Below, piece by piece: positions 27,466 to 33,981 of a stretch of 39,590 nucleotides of DNA. The translations under genes and the position numbers were made by a program. The first letter of the stretch is position 1. Each line of letters begins with the position of its first letter. The stretch is from contig JAJBUB010000125.1 in assembly GCA_020860575.1 (NCBI GenBank), positions 1-39,590 on the forward strand. The letters are read 5' to 3'. A model generated the notes under the pieces. The model was not told where the DNA came from. It saw only the letters and a program-made list of their open reading frames with translations, and ran no database searches. The DNA is from Clostridiales bacterium (GTDB lineage Bacteria; Bacillota; Clostridia; Oscillospirales; Oscillospiraceae).

Positions 27466-28116
27466 TTAGAGCCGCCGGAACTCCTGCACGGCCTGGGCGA
27501 TGTCAGGGGCGCAGAACACGGCGCTGCCTGCCACCAGAAGGGTGGCTCCGGCCTGGGCGCACTGGGGGGCGGTGGAGTCCAGCTTTACCCCCCCGTCCAC
27601 CGAGAGGTCGGGATGAATCCCCCGCCGGGCGCACTCGGCCCGGAGGGCGCGGAGCTTGTCCAGGGCCCGGGGGTCGAAGGACTGCCCTCCCTGACCCGGC
27701 TCCACCCCCATGACCAGCACCAGGGCCAGCCGGTCCAGCCAGGGGAACACCGCCTCCGCCGGGGTGTTGGGGCTGACAGACAGCCCGGCCCCCCGTCCGG
27801 CGGCGTGGATGACGTCCAGGACGGCATCGATGCTGTCCTCCGTCTCCACATGGAAGGTGAGCAGGTCTGCCCCTGCCTCCAGAAAGGCGGGAGCGTATTT
27901 CAGAGGATGGGTGATCATCAGATGCACGTCCAGCACCGCCGAACCCAGCCCATTGCGGAGGGAGCGCAGCACAGGCAGGCCAAAGGAGATGTTCTCCACA
28001 AAATGGCCGTCCATCACGTCAAAATGTATCATATCGGCTCCGGCGTCCAACGCTGTCCGGCACTGCTCCCCCAGGCGGGTGAAGTCTGCGGACAGGATTG
28101 AGGGGCTGATCTTCAT
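27466..28116 (-). CDS. rpe: Ribulose-phosphate 3-epimerase
   Basis: Interconverts ribulose-5-P and xylulose-5-P in the pentose phosphate pathway. The 216 residues (MKISPSILSADFTRLGEQ) have ADMIHFDVMDGHFVENISFG, VLDVHLMITHP, LVMGVEPGQGGQSF and DLSVDGGV, i.e. all metal and catalytic positions of the TIM barrel. The ATG at 28116 is chosen because GGGAGG lies ten bases upstream and within the extra codons of the ORF-track start at 28134. Monocistronic here, whereas many Firmicutes keep it beside rsgA. Confidence 0.95.
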   Translation of the reverse strand: MKISPSILSADFTRLGEQCRTALDAGADMIHFDVMDGHFVENISFGLPVLRSLRNGLGSAVLDVHLMITHPLKYAPAFLEAGADLLTFHVETEDSIDAVLDVIHAAGRGAGLSVSPNTPAEAVFPWLDRLALVLVMGVEPGQGGQSFDPRALDKLRALRAECARRGIHPDLSVDGGVKLDSTAPQCAQAGATLLVAGSAVFCAPDIAQAVQEFRRL

Positions 28117-28169
28117 GGTTTGGCTGCCTCCCATTCACTGACTGAACCGGTGGTTCGTTCCGGGAAAAC

Positions 28170-28198
28170 ATCATACGATATTCGGGGGACGCTGTCAA
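28170..28198 (-). promoter_or_regulatory. Promoter of rpe
   Basis: On the minus strand: TTGACA, 17 bases, TATGAT. A small GAACC/GGTTC hairpin lies in the leader. Confidence 0.8.
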
Positions 28199-28256
28199 GG
28201 AAAATCGAAGGGGTGGGGACAAAAAGATAACTCCACCAACCTACTATAAAAATATG

Positions 28257-28285
28257 TTGAAATCCTGTCCCAAAGGGCGTATAGT
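28257..28285 (+). promoter_or_regulatory. Promoter of the HD-domain gene
   Basis: TTGAAA, 17 bases, TATAGT, about 48 bases before the ATG; AAAAAGGAGCG lies just upstream of the start. Confidence 0.8.
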
Positions 28286-28332
28286 AGAAAAAGAATCGGT
28301 GGCCCTGCCGCCAAAAAGGAGCGAATACAGAT

Positions 28333-28911
28333 ATGATCACCAGAGACGAGGCGTTCCGCCTGTTAAAAGAGTACAATCAGGAGCCGTTCCACATCCGCCA
28401 CGCCCTGACGGTGGAGGGGGTCATGCGCTGGTATGCCCGGGAGCTGGGTTACGGGGACGAGGAGGACTTCTGGGGCATCGTGGGCCTGCTCCACGACCTG
28501 GACTTCGAGCGGTATCCCGACCAGCACTGCATCAAGAGCCAGGAGATCATGCGCCAGCGGGGGCTGGACGAGCGGCTGATCCACGCCACCGCCAGCCACG
28601 GCTGGAACCTGACGGTGGACATCAAGCCGGAGCACGAGATGGAAAAGGTGCTCTACGCCGCCGATGAGCTCACCGGCCTGATCTACGCCGCCTGCCTGAT
28701 GCGCCCCTCCAAGAGCGTCCAGGATATGGAGGTCAAAAGCCTGAAAAAGAAGTATAAGGACAAGAAGTTTGCCGCTGGCTGCTCCCGGAAGGCCATCGAG
28801 GACGGAGCCGCTCTCCTGGGCTGGGACCTGGCAGAGCTGCAGCGGCGGACCATCGAGGCCATGCGGGTGGACGAGGCGGCCATCAACGCCTATTTTGACG
28901 CGCAGACCTAA
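28333..28911 (+). CDS. HD-domain phosphohydrolase
   Basis: The 192-residue protein has HD-superfamily metal positions: a first His in FHIRHALTVEGVMRWYA (about residues 19-35), the HD doublet in GLLHDLDFERYPDQH, a His in ATASHGWNL and an Asp in AADELTGLIYAA. This is a stand-alone HDIG-type domain with no GGDEF, ACT or signal module. Such proteins hydrolyse phosphate mono- or diesters, but the substrate is unknown. A short Lys-rich tract (SLKKKYKDKKFAAG) follows the domain. The stop codon overlaps the last bases of the convergent rnmV. Confidence 0.85.
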   Translation: MITRDEAFRLLKEYNQEPFHIRHALTVEGVMRWYARELGYGDEEDFWGIVGLLHDLDFERYPDQHCIKSQEIMRQRGLDERLIHATASHGWNLTVDIKPEHEMEKVLYAADELTGLIYAACLMRPSKSVQDMEVKSLKKKYKDKKFAAGCSRKAIEDGAALLGWDLAELQRRTIEAMRVDEAAINAYFDAQT

Positions 28912-29513
28912 GGCTTGCTTTCCATTTGAAAAATCACCTGCTCGTAGGCCTCATAGCTGTACAGCACATTGAGCACCTCCAGCAGGCCGTTGGCGGTCAG
29001 CCGCTGGGGCAGCTCCAGCTGAGCCTTCAGCCGCTCCCGGCGGGCGGCGCTGTCCGGCCGACCGGTGAGGCCGTCCCGGAAGAAGTCCGCCTTGGTGATC
29101 TCCCGGCGGGGGAGGGGGGCGGCGCTGTCTTCGTCCAGGATGGTGGCCCCTGCCCGGCGAAGGGCGGCCTCCAGCACCTCCGGGCGCATCCCCTCCACCC
29201 CCAGCTTACCCTCCTTGCCGGGCTTTGCCTTCCGGCGCTCCTTGCCGGGGATGTCCGGGATATAGGCCTGCTTGAGCTGGTCCTTTGGGATGACCCCTTT
29301 CAGGTGGTTCCGGATGACGAACCCCGCCCCGTCGCTGTCGGTGAGGACGATCAGCCCCCGCTCCCGGGCGATGCGGCGGAGAAAACGGGTCTTCTCCCCG
29401 TCCTTGAAAATGCCAAAGCCGTCGGTAGGGATGATGAGGGCGTCCACCACCTGGGAGAGGGTGTTCTTGTCGTAGCGGCCCTCCACCACGATGGCCTCCC
29501 GAATCTTCAACAT
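28908..29513 (-). CDS. rnmV: TOPRIM-domain ribonuclease M5 family protein
   Basis: RNase M5 matures 5S rRNA precursors in low-GC Gram-positives. The 201 residues start MLKIREAIVVEGRYDKNTLSQVVDALI; EGRYD holds the catalytic TOPRIM Glu and LIVLTDSDGAGFVIRN the DxD pair. The second half (IPGKERRKAKPGKEGKLGVEGMRPEVLEAALRRAG) matches the DUF4093-type tail. The ORF-track start at 29567 is an extension into holA. It lies one base after holA instead of beside ksgA. Family assignment is firm; activity on 5S rRNA is inferred. Confidence 0.9.
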   Translation of the reverse strand: MLKIREAIVVEGRYDKNTLSQVVDALIIPTDGFGIFKDGEKTRFLRRIARERGLIVLTDSDGAGFVIRNHLKGVIPKDQLKQAYIPDIPGKERRKAKPGKEGKLGVEGMRPEVLEAALRRAGATILDEDSAAPLPRREITKADFFRDGLTGRPDSAARRERLKAQLELPQRLTANGLLEVLNVLYSYEAYEQVIFQMESKP

Positions 29514-29514
29514 T

Positions 29515-30561
29515 TCACCGCCCCCTGTCCTGGGCGGCCAGGCGCAGGAGCAGCTCGGTGAGCACATCCGCCCCGTCCCGGCCCAGCTTCATCTCCCAGT
29601 CCGCCTGCTGACACAGGGAGACCGCCTCCCGGCACCAGGGGAGGGAGTACCGCCGGGCGGACTGCATCAGTTTCCTTGCCTGCCAGTCGCTGCGCATCCC
29701 CCAGAGCTGGGCCACATAGCTCTCTCCCCGCCCGTTTTCCAGGGCCAGGCGGGCGCTCCAGATCTGGCGCAGCTGCCGTCCTACGGCGGCCATGATATAG
29801 ATGGGTTCCTCCCCCATGCGGAGCAGCTCCCCCAACAGGGACATGGCCCGGTCGTAATTGCCCTCCCCGATGGCGTCGGTCATCTGGAAGGCCCTTGCGT
29901 CCAGCACCGGGTCGCACACGGCGTCGATGTCCTGCTTGGTGACGGCCCTGCCCCGGGCGTAGGCTCCCAGCTTGTCCACCTCCCCGGCCAGATTGGTCAT
30001 AAGGCCGCCGCAGAGGAAGGTGAGATACTCCGCCGTGGGGGTGTCGATCTCCTTGCCCCAGGTCTGCTTGAGCCGCCGCCGGAGCCAGTCGTTCAGATCG
30101 CTCTGCTCCTGCTGGCGGAACTCCACGACAAGGCCCTTGGACTTGATGAGCTTGCCCAGCTTGGTGTTGGCGTTGCCCTTCCACTCCATGGTGTCGTAGA
30201 GGAACACCAGACACAGGTACTCCGGCAGGTCGTCGATGAGGGCCATCAGCCCGTTCCGACGCTCCTCGTTTTTGAACAGGTCCCAGTCGTAGGCCAGCAC
30301 CATGCTCCGCTCGCTCATCATGGGCATGGCCTCCGCCGCCTGGGTCAGCTCCTGGAGGGTCAGATCCTTCCCCTGAAAGACGTGGAGGTTGAAGGACTCC
30401 ATCCCCTCGGTCAGCACCTTCCCCTTGAGCTGCTCCAGATAGTAGTCCCGGAGATAGTCCTCAGGACCGTAGAAGATAAACAGCCCGGCAGGTTGGCCCT
30501 GTTTGAGGGCAGCCTTGAGCTGGGGCAGTCCGCTGGGGGCTGCCGGTTTTCTGGAGGCCAT
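29515..30561 (-). CDS. holA: DNA polymerase III subunit delta
   Basis: Clamp-loader subunit that opens the beta sliding clamp. The 348 residues from MASRKPAAPSGLPQLKAALKQ have LFIFYGPEDYLRDYYLEQL at the N-terminus, a MMSERSMVLAYDWDLFK segment and the helical collar domain with GEGNYDRAMSLLGELLRMGEEPIYIMAAVGRQLRQIW. The ATG at 30561 with AGAGGAGGGGTCGCC upstream is chosen; the ORF-track extension of 80 residues crosses the promoter. It is transcribed with rnmV. Confidence 0.94.
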   Translation of the reverse strand: MASRKPAAPSGLPQLKAALKQGQPAGLFIFYGPEDYLRDYYLEQLKGKVLTEGMESFNLHVFQGKDLTLQELTQAAEAMPMMSERSMVLAYDWDLFKNEERRNGLMALIDDLPEYLCLVFLYDTMEWKGNANTKLGKLIKSKGLVVEFRQQEQSDLNDWLRRRLKQTWGKEIDTPTAEYLTFLCGGLMTNLAGEVDKLGAYARGRAVTKQDIDAVCDPVLDARAFQMTDAIGEGNYDRAMSLLGELLRMGEEPIYIMAAVGRQLRQIWSARLALENGRGESYVAQLWGMRSDWQARKLMQSARRYSLPWCREAVSLCQQADWEMKLGRDGADVLTELLLRLAAQDRGR

Positions 30562-30592
30562 GGCGACCCCTCCTCTCTGTGTCATTGTCCCT

Positions 30593-30621
30593 AGTATACC
30601 GTTTTTTAGCGGCAGAGGCAA
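30593..30621 (-). promoter_or_regulatory. Promoter of holA-rnmV
   Basis: On the minus strand: TTGCCT, 17 bases, TATACT. Confidence 0.8.
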
Positions 30622-30668
30622 GAACAGGGATTGGAAAAGCAACAGGACAGGCTGCCAAAATCCGCCCC

Positions 30669-30697
30669 TTGAAAACCCATCCGCCGAATAGTATAAT
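30669..30697 (+). promoter_or_regulatory. Promoter of the Rrf2-HMA unit
   Basis: TTGAAA, 17 bases, TATAAT, 44 bases before the regulator ATG. It may be autoregulated; no clear palindrome was found over it. Confidence 0.85.
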
Positions 30698-30741
30698 AGA
30701 GCCACTGACAGAGCAGAAATGCGACAAGGAGGGAACGAGCC

Positions 30742-31176
30742 ATGATGATCTCCACCAGGGGCCGGTATGCCCTGCGTATTATGGTAGAGCTGGCCCTCCA
30801 TCCCGGGGAGGACTGTATGTCCCTGAAAGAGATCGCCCAGCGGCAGGAGATCTCGGAGAAATACCTGGAGTCTATCGTCAAGCGGCTGGTAAGCGCCGGA
30901 CTGGTGGCCAGCCTGCGGGGGAAGAACGGCGGCTATCGCCTGACCCGACCCGCCTCGGCCTATACCGTGCTGGAGGTGCTGGAGCTGGCGGAGGAATCCT
31001 TGGCCCCGGTCACCTGCCTGGAGGGGGAGGAGCCGTGTCCCCGGTCGGATAAGTGCCTGGTGCTGCCCATCTGGCAGGGGCTGAATCAGGTCATTCGGGA
31101 CTATCTCTCCGGCATCACCCTGGAGCAGCTGGTGCAGCAGACCGCCGGGAAGGGCCTGTCCACCGATTATATCTAA
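30742..31176 (+). CDS. Rrf2-family transcriptional regulator with three cysteines
   Basis: Winged-helix Rrf2 regulator (144 residues) of the IscR/NsrR/CymR group. The DNA-binding part is TRGRYALRIMVELALHPG plus SLKEIAQRQEISEKYLESIVKRLVSAGLVASLRGKNGGYRL. Three cysteines at residues 92, 99 and 105 (CLEGEEPCPRSDKC) match the Fe-S ligand region of IscR-like members, so redox, iron or Fe-S sensing is likely. Two ATG codons in tandem (30742, 30745) could start it; AGGAGG lies upstream of both. The next gene, 32 bases on, encodes a metal-binding membrane protein and is probably co-transcribed. It is not next to an isc or suf cluster. Confidence 0.9.
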   Translation: MMISTRGRYALRIMVELALHPGEDCMSLKEIAQRQEISEKYLESIVKRLVSAGLVASLRGKNGGYRLTRPASAYTVLEVLELAEESLAPVTCLEGEEPCPRSDKCLVLPIWQGLNQVIRDYLSGITLEQLVQQTAGKGLSTDYI

Positions 31177-31208
31177 GCCCTAAATCAAACCGAAAGGGGA
31201 AAGGTTCT

Positions 31209-31604
31209 ATGGGAACTGCCATTGTCGTCGTCATCCTGGTCGCCGCCTGCGCCTATGGCATATACAGCTATGTGAAAAAGCTGAAAAAGGGGGGTGGCTG
31301 CTGTGGAGAGCATGAGGAGACGGTGAAAAAGGTCCGCGTGGCCGATCGGGACAGGTCTCATTACCCCTATCGGGCGGTGGCACGCATCGAGGGCATGACG
31401 TGCAGCAACTGCGCCAGCCGGGTGCAGAACGCCCTCAACGCCATGGAGGGTACCTGGGCGGAGGTGGACCTGGGCGATCGGCAGGCAGTCCTGCGGCTGA
31501 AGCAGCCGCCGGACGAGGCGGCCATCCGCAAAACGGTGAACGCCCTGGGCTACACCGTCCTGTCCGTCCGCCCGGAGAAGGAAACGAAAACAGGTGATTC
31601 CTGA
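31209..31604 (+). CDS. Membrane-anchored HMA (heavy-metal-associated) domain protein
   Basis: The 131-residue product has one N-terminal membrane segment (MGTAIVVVILVAACAYGIYSYVKKLKK), then a GGGCCGEH cysteine patch resembling FeoB-associated Cys-rich membrane proteins. After a charged linker comes an HMA ferredoxin-like domain (about residues 52-122) with the metal-binding loop GMTCSNC. It may carry Cu+ or another soft metal at the inner face of the membrane. The true start is the ATG at 31209; the ORF-track start lies in the regulator gene. Coupling to the Rrf2 regulator suggests metal or redox control. Confidence 0.85.
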   Translation: MGTAIVVVILVAACAYGIYSYVKKLKKGGGCCGEHEETVKKVRVADRDRSHYPYRAVARIEGMTCSNCASRVQNALNAMEGTWAEVDLGDRQAVLRLKQPPDEAAIRKTVNALGYTVLSVRPEKETKTGDS

Positions 31605-31616
31605 CGACTGAGCCTG

Positions 31617-31641
31617 AAAAGCCGCCTGAGGGCGGCTTTTT
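31617..31641 (+). terminator. Terminator of the Rrf2-HMA unit
   Basis: AAAAGCCGCC-TGAG-GGCGGCTTTTT. Confidence 0.93.
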
Positions 31642-31838
31642 CGCGGGCAAAGGGCCCGAAATGAGAAAAACCCCCCCCTTATTCTGAGAAAATATTCCTT
31701 ATATTGCCAAAAGAGACAGCCAAAAGGAAGAACGTAAGGACGAAGAGCTGCCGGATGCAAAAACACGGAAGAAAAGGAACGGTGGAAGGGCCAAAATTGT
31801 GCTGTTTGTAAAAAAACAGGAAAATGATGGATAACCGG
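31642..31838. other. AT-richer, purine-rich intergenic stretch
   Basis: About 200 bases with visibly lower GC than the rest of the window. They include a run of eight C after five A (31666-31678) and long A/G-rich tracts. No ORF, RNA gene or repeat is supported. It could hold regulatory sites for the downstream dehydratase gene. Confidence 0.5.
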
Positions 31839-31867
31839 TTGCAAAACAGTATTTTGGATGCTAGAAT
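31839..31867 (+). promoter_or_regulatory. Promoter of the nucleotide-sugar dehydratase gene
   Basis: TTGCAA, 17 bases, TAGAAT with TGC before the -10; the leader is about 95 bases. Confidence 0.8.
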
Positions 31868-31887
31868 AGACATTGCTGAAAAGATTA

Positions 31888-31950
31888 CAGCGTCCCGGCG
31901 CGGAGCGCGCGGGGCTGTGCGATAGTCTGCGCAGGGGAGAGCGCGCAGAC
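31888..31950 (+). promoter_or_regulatory. Two GC-rich hairpins in the dehydratase leader
   Basis: The first spans 31888-31917 (CAGC...GCTG with an inner GCGC-GGA-GCGC). The second spans 31925-31950 (perfect GTCTGCGC / GCGCAGAC) and ends five bases before the RBS AAGGGAG. No known riboswitch class was recognised. They may limit ribosome access. Confidence 0.5.
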
Positions 31951-31967
31951 GGGTTAAGGGAGTGCGT

Positions 31968-33857
31968 TTGCAGGGTATGTTTGATTTTATCAAGGATAAA
32001 AAAATGGCAGTGAGGCAGCTGGAGCTGGTGCTGGTAGATATTGTCATGATCCAGCTCTCTGCTTTCCTGACGCTGGTGATTCGATATGAGCTGGTTTTTG
32101 CCAATATCGAGCCGACCTTTATCGCCTCTGTGCTGAAATACGCCCCTATCAATACCCTGGTGACTCTGGGGCTGTTCTGGGCCTTCCGGCTGTATCACAG
32201 CCTTTGGCGCTATGCCAGCATCACCGAGCTGGGGAATATTGTCCTGGCCTGTCTGTCCTCCGCTCTAGTACAGCTGGTGGCGTTGCCAGTGCTGGACTGG
32301 CCGGTGCCCCGGAGCTATTACATCCTCCAGCCCATTTTCCTCATCATTCTCGTCACGGTGGAGCGGTATTCCTACCGGTTCCTCCGCCGTTGGCGAAACC
32401 AGGGCAGGGCGGAGCACCGGGTTATGATCATCGGCGCAGGCGAGGCGGGGCAGATGCTGCTCCGGGAGCTTCAGGACACCCCTAACCTGCACTATCGTCC
32501 GGTGTGCATCATCGACGACGACGAGCGCCAGTGGGGACGGTACATCCAGAATGTAAAAATCGTGGGGGGCCGGGATCGGATCAAACGCACGGCCCGAAAC
32601 ATGGGGATCGATGTGATCATGATCGCCCTGCCCTCCATGAGCAAGCGGCAGCGGAAGGAGATCGTCGATCTGTGCCGCAGTACCCATTGTGAGGTGAAAA
32701 TTCTCCCCGGCATGGCCCAGCTCATCCAGGGAGAGTATTTTGTAGGCCAGCTGCGCCCGGTGGATCTGGAGGATCTGCTGGGACGGGATACCATTCAGGT
32801 GGATGTGAAGACCATTGGGGACTATGTACGGGGCAAGCGGGTGCTGGTCACCGGCGGCGGCGGCTCCATTGGCAGTGAGCTGTGTCGCCAGATTGCCTCC
32901 CACAGCCCGGAGATGCTGGTCATCTTCGATATCTACGAGAACAACGCCTACGATATCCAGCAGGAGCTGATCAAGCGCTATCCCAATCTGGAGCTGTATG
33001 TGGAGATCGGCTCCGTCCGGGACGAGGGACGACTGAACGACATTTTTAACCGCTTCCGTCCTCAGCTGGTCTATCACGCCGCCGCCCACAAGCACGTCCC
33101 CCTGATGGAGGAAAGTCCCAATGAGGCGGTAAAGAACAACGTCTTTGGCACCCTCAAAACGGTGGTCACAGCGGACAAGTACCATGTGGAGCGGTTTGTC
33201 CTCATTTCCACAGACAAAGCGGTGAATCCCACCAGTCTGATGGGAGCCACCAAACGCATCTGTGAGATGATCATCCAGAGCTACAACGCCCACTCCGAGA
33301 CCGACTATGTGGCGGTGCGCTTTGGCAATGTACTGGGGAGCAATGGCAGCGTAGTGCCCCTGTTCCGCAAGCAGATCGCCGAGGGCGGCCCGGTGACGGT
33401 GACCCACCCGGATGTGACCCGGTACTTTATGACCATCCCGGAGGCCGTCTCCCTGGTGTTACAAGCGGGGGCGACCGCCCAGGGCGGGGAGATATTCGTC
33501 CTGGATATGGGAGAGCCGGTCAAAATCGCGGACATGGCCCGCAAGCTCATTGAGCTTTCCGGCCTGACCCCGGATGAGGACATCAAAATCGAGTACACCG
33601 GACTCCGACCGGGAGAAAAGCTCTATGAGGAGCTGCTCCTGGATGAGGGGGGCCTGACCAAGACAGGCAACGACCTGATCTACATCGGCAAGCCCATCTC
33701 CTTCGATGAAGAGGTATTTGCCGAACAGCTCCAGCGGCTGAAAAAGTCCGCCTACGCGGAGGACGGCAGCGTCTGGGAGATGGTGGAGGAGATCGTTCCC
33801 AACTACCGCAAGACGGAGAATGCCAAGCCTGACCGGAAAGAGACGGTGGGCGTCTGA
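31968..33857 (+). CDS. Membrane-bound nucleotide-sugar 4,6-dehydratase (WbpM/PglF/CapD family)
   Basis: Converts UDP-GlcNAc-type sugars to 4-keto-6-deoxy intermediates for surface glycans. About 629 residues: four N-terminal membrane segments (to about 120), a first Rossmann region (VMIIGAGEAGQMLLREL), then the SDR catalytic domain with VLVTGGGGSIGSELCRQIA, HAAAHKHVPLMEESP, LISTDKAVNPTSLMGATKR and GLRPGEKLYEELL. The MGATKR motif replaces the YxxxK of ordinary SDRs, as in PglF. AGGGAG ends at 31962, so the TTG at 31968 (spacing 5) is favoured over the GTG at 31962 or ATG at 31977. No glycan genes adjoin. Confidence 0.92.
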   Translation: MQGMFDFIKDKKMAVRQLELVLVDIVMIQLSAFLTLVIRYELVFANIEPTFIASVLKYAPINTLVTLGLFWAFRLYHSLWRYASITELGNIVLACLSSALVQLVALPVLDWPVPRSYYILQPIFLIILVTVERYSYRFLRRWRNQGRAEHRVMIIGAGEAGQMLLRELQDTPNLHYRPVCIIDDDERQWGRYIQNVKIVGGRDRIKRTARNMGIDVIMIALPSMSKRQRKEIVDLCRSTHCEVKILPGMAQLIQGEYFVGQLRPVDLEDLLGRDTIQVDVKTIGDYVRGKRVLVTGGGGSIGSELCRQIASHSPEMLVIFDIYENNAYDIQQELIKRYPNLELYVEIGSVRDEGRLNDIFNRFRPQLVYHAAAHKHVPLMEESPNEAVKNNVFGTLKTVVTADKYHVERFVLISTDKAVNPTSLMGATKRICEMIIQSYNAHSETDYVAVRFGNVLGSNGSVVPLFRKQIAEGGPVTVTHPDVTRYFMTIPEAVSLVLQAGATAQGGEIFVLDMGEPVKIADMARKLIELSGLTPDEDIKIEYTGLRPGEKLYEELLLDEGGLTKTGNDLIYIGKPISFDEEVFAEQLQRLKKSAYAEDGSVWEMVEEIVPNYRKTENAKPDRKETVGV

Positions 33858-33893
33858 GACAGCCCGACAGAATACAGCATGGAGAGAACCGAC

Positions 33894-33933
33894 AAAGGCC
33901 CGGCGCCACAGAAATGTGACGCCGGGCCTTTTG
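33894..33933. terminator. Bidirectional terminator between dehydratase and ABC transporter
   Basis: A 12-bp stem AAAGGCCCGGCG / CGCCGGGCCTTT with an inner CACA/TGTG helix; T-rich on one side and A-rich on the other. Confidence 0.92.
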
Positions 33934-33981
33934 CTTCGGTGATATGGCAGGCTCTGCTGATTGCCTGCCAGGAGAGAGCGG

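Noticed and set aside
30562-30801. N-terminal extension of HolA by 80 residues
   Set aside because: Covers the holA promoter and overlaps the divergent Rrf2 start; the ATG at 30561 has a strong RBS.
31185-32198. 337-codon minus-strand ORF across the HMA-dehydratase gap
   Set aside because: Crosses a terminator and a promoter and is antisense to two supported genes; no recognisable motif or RBS.
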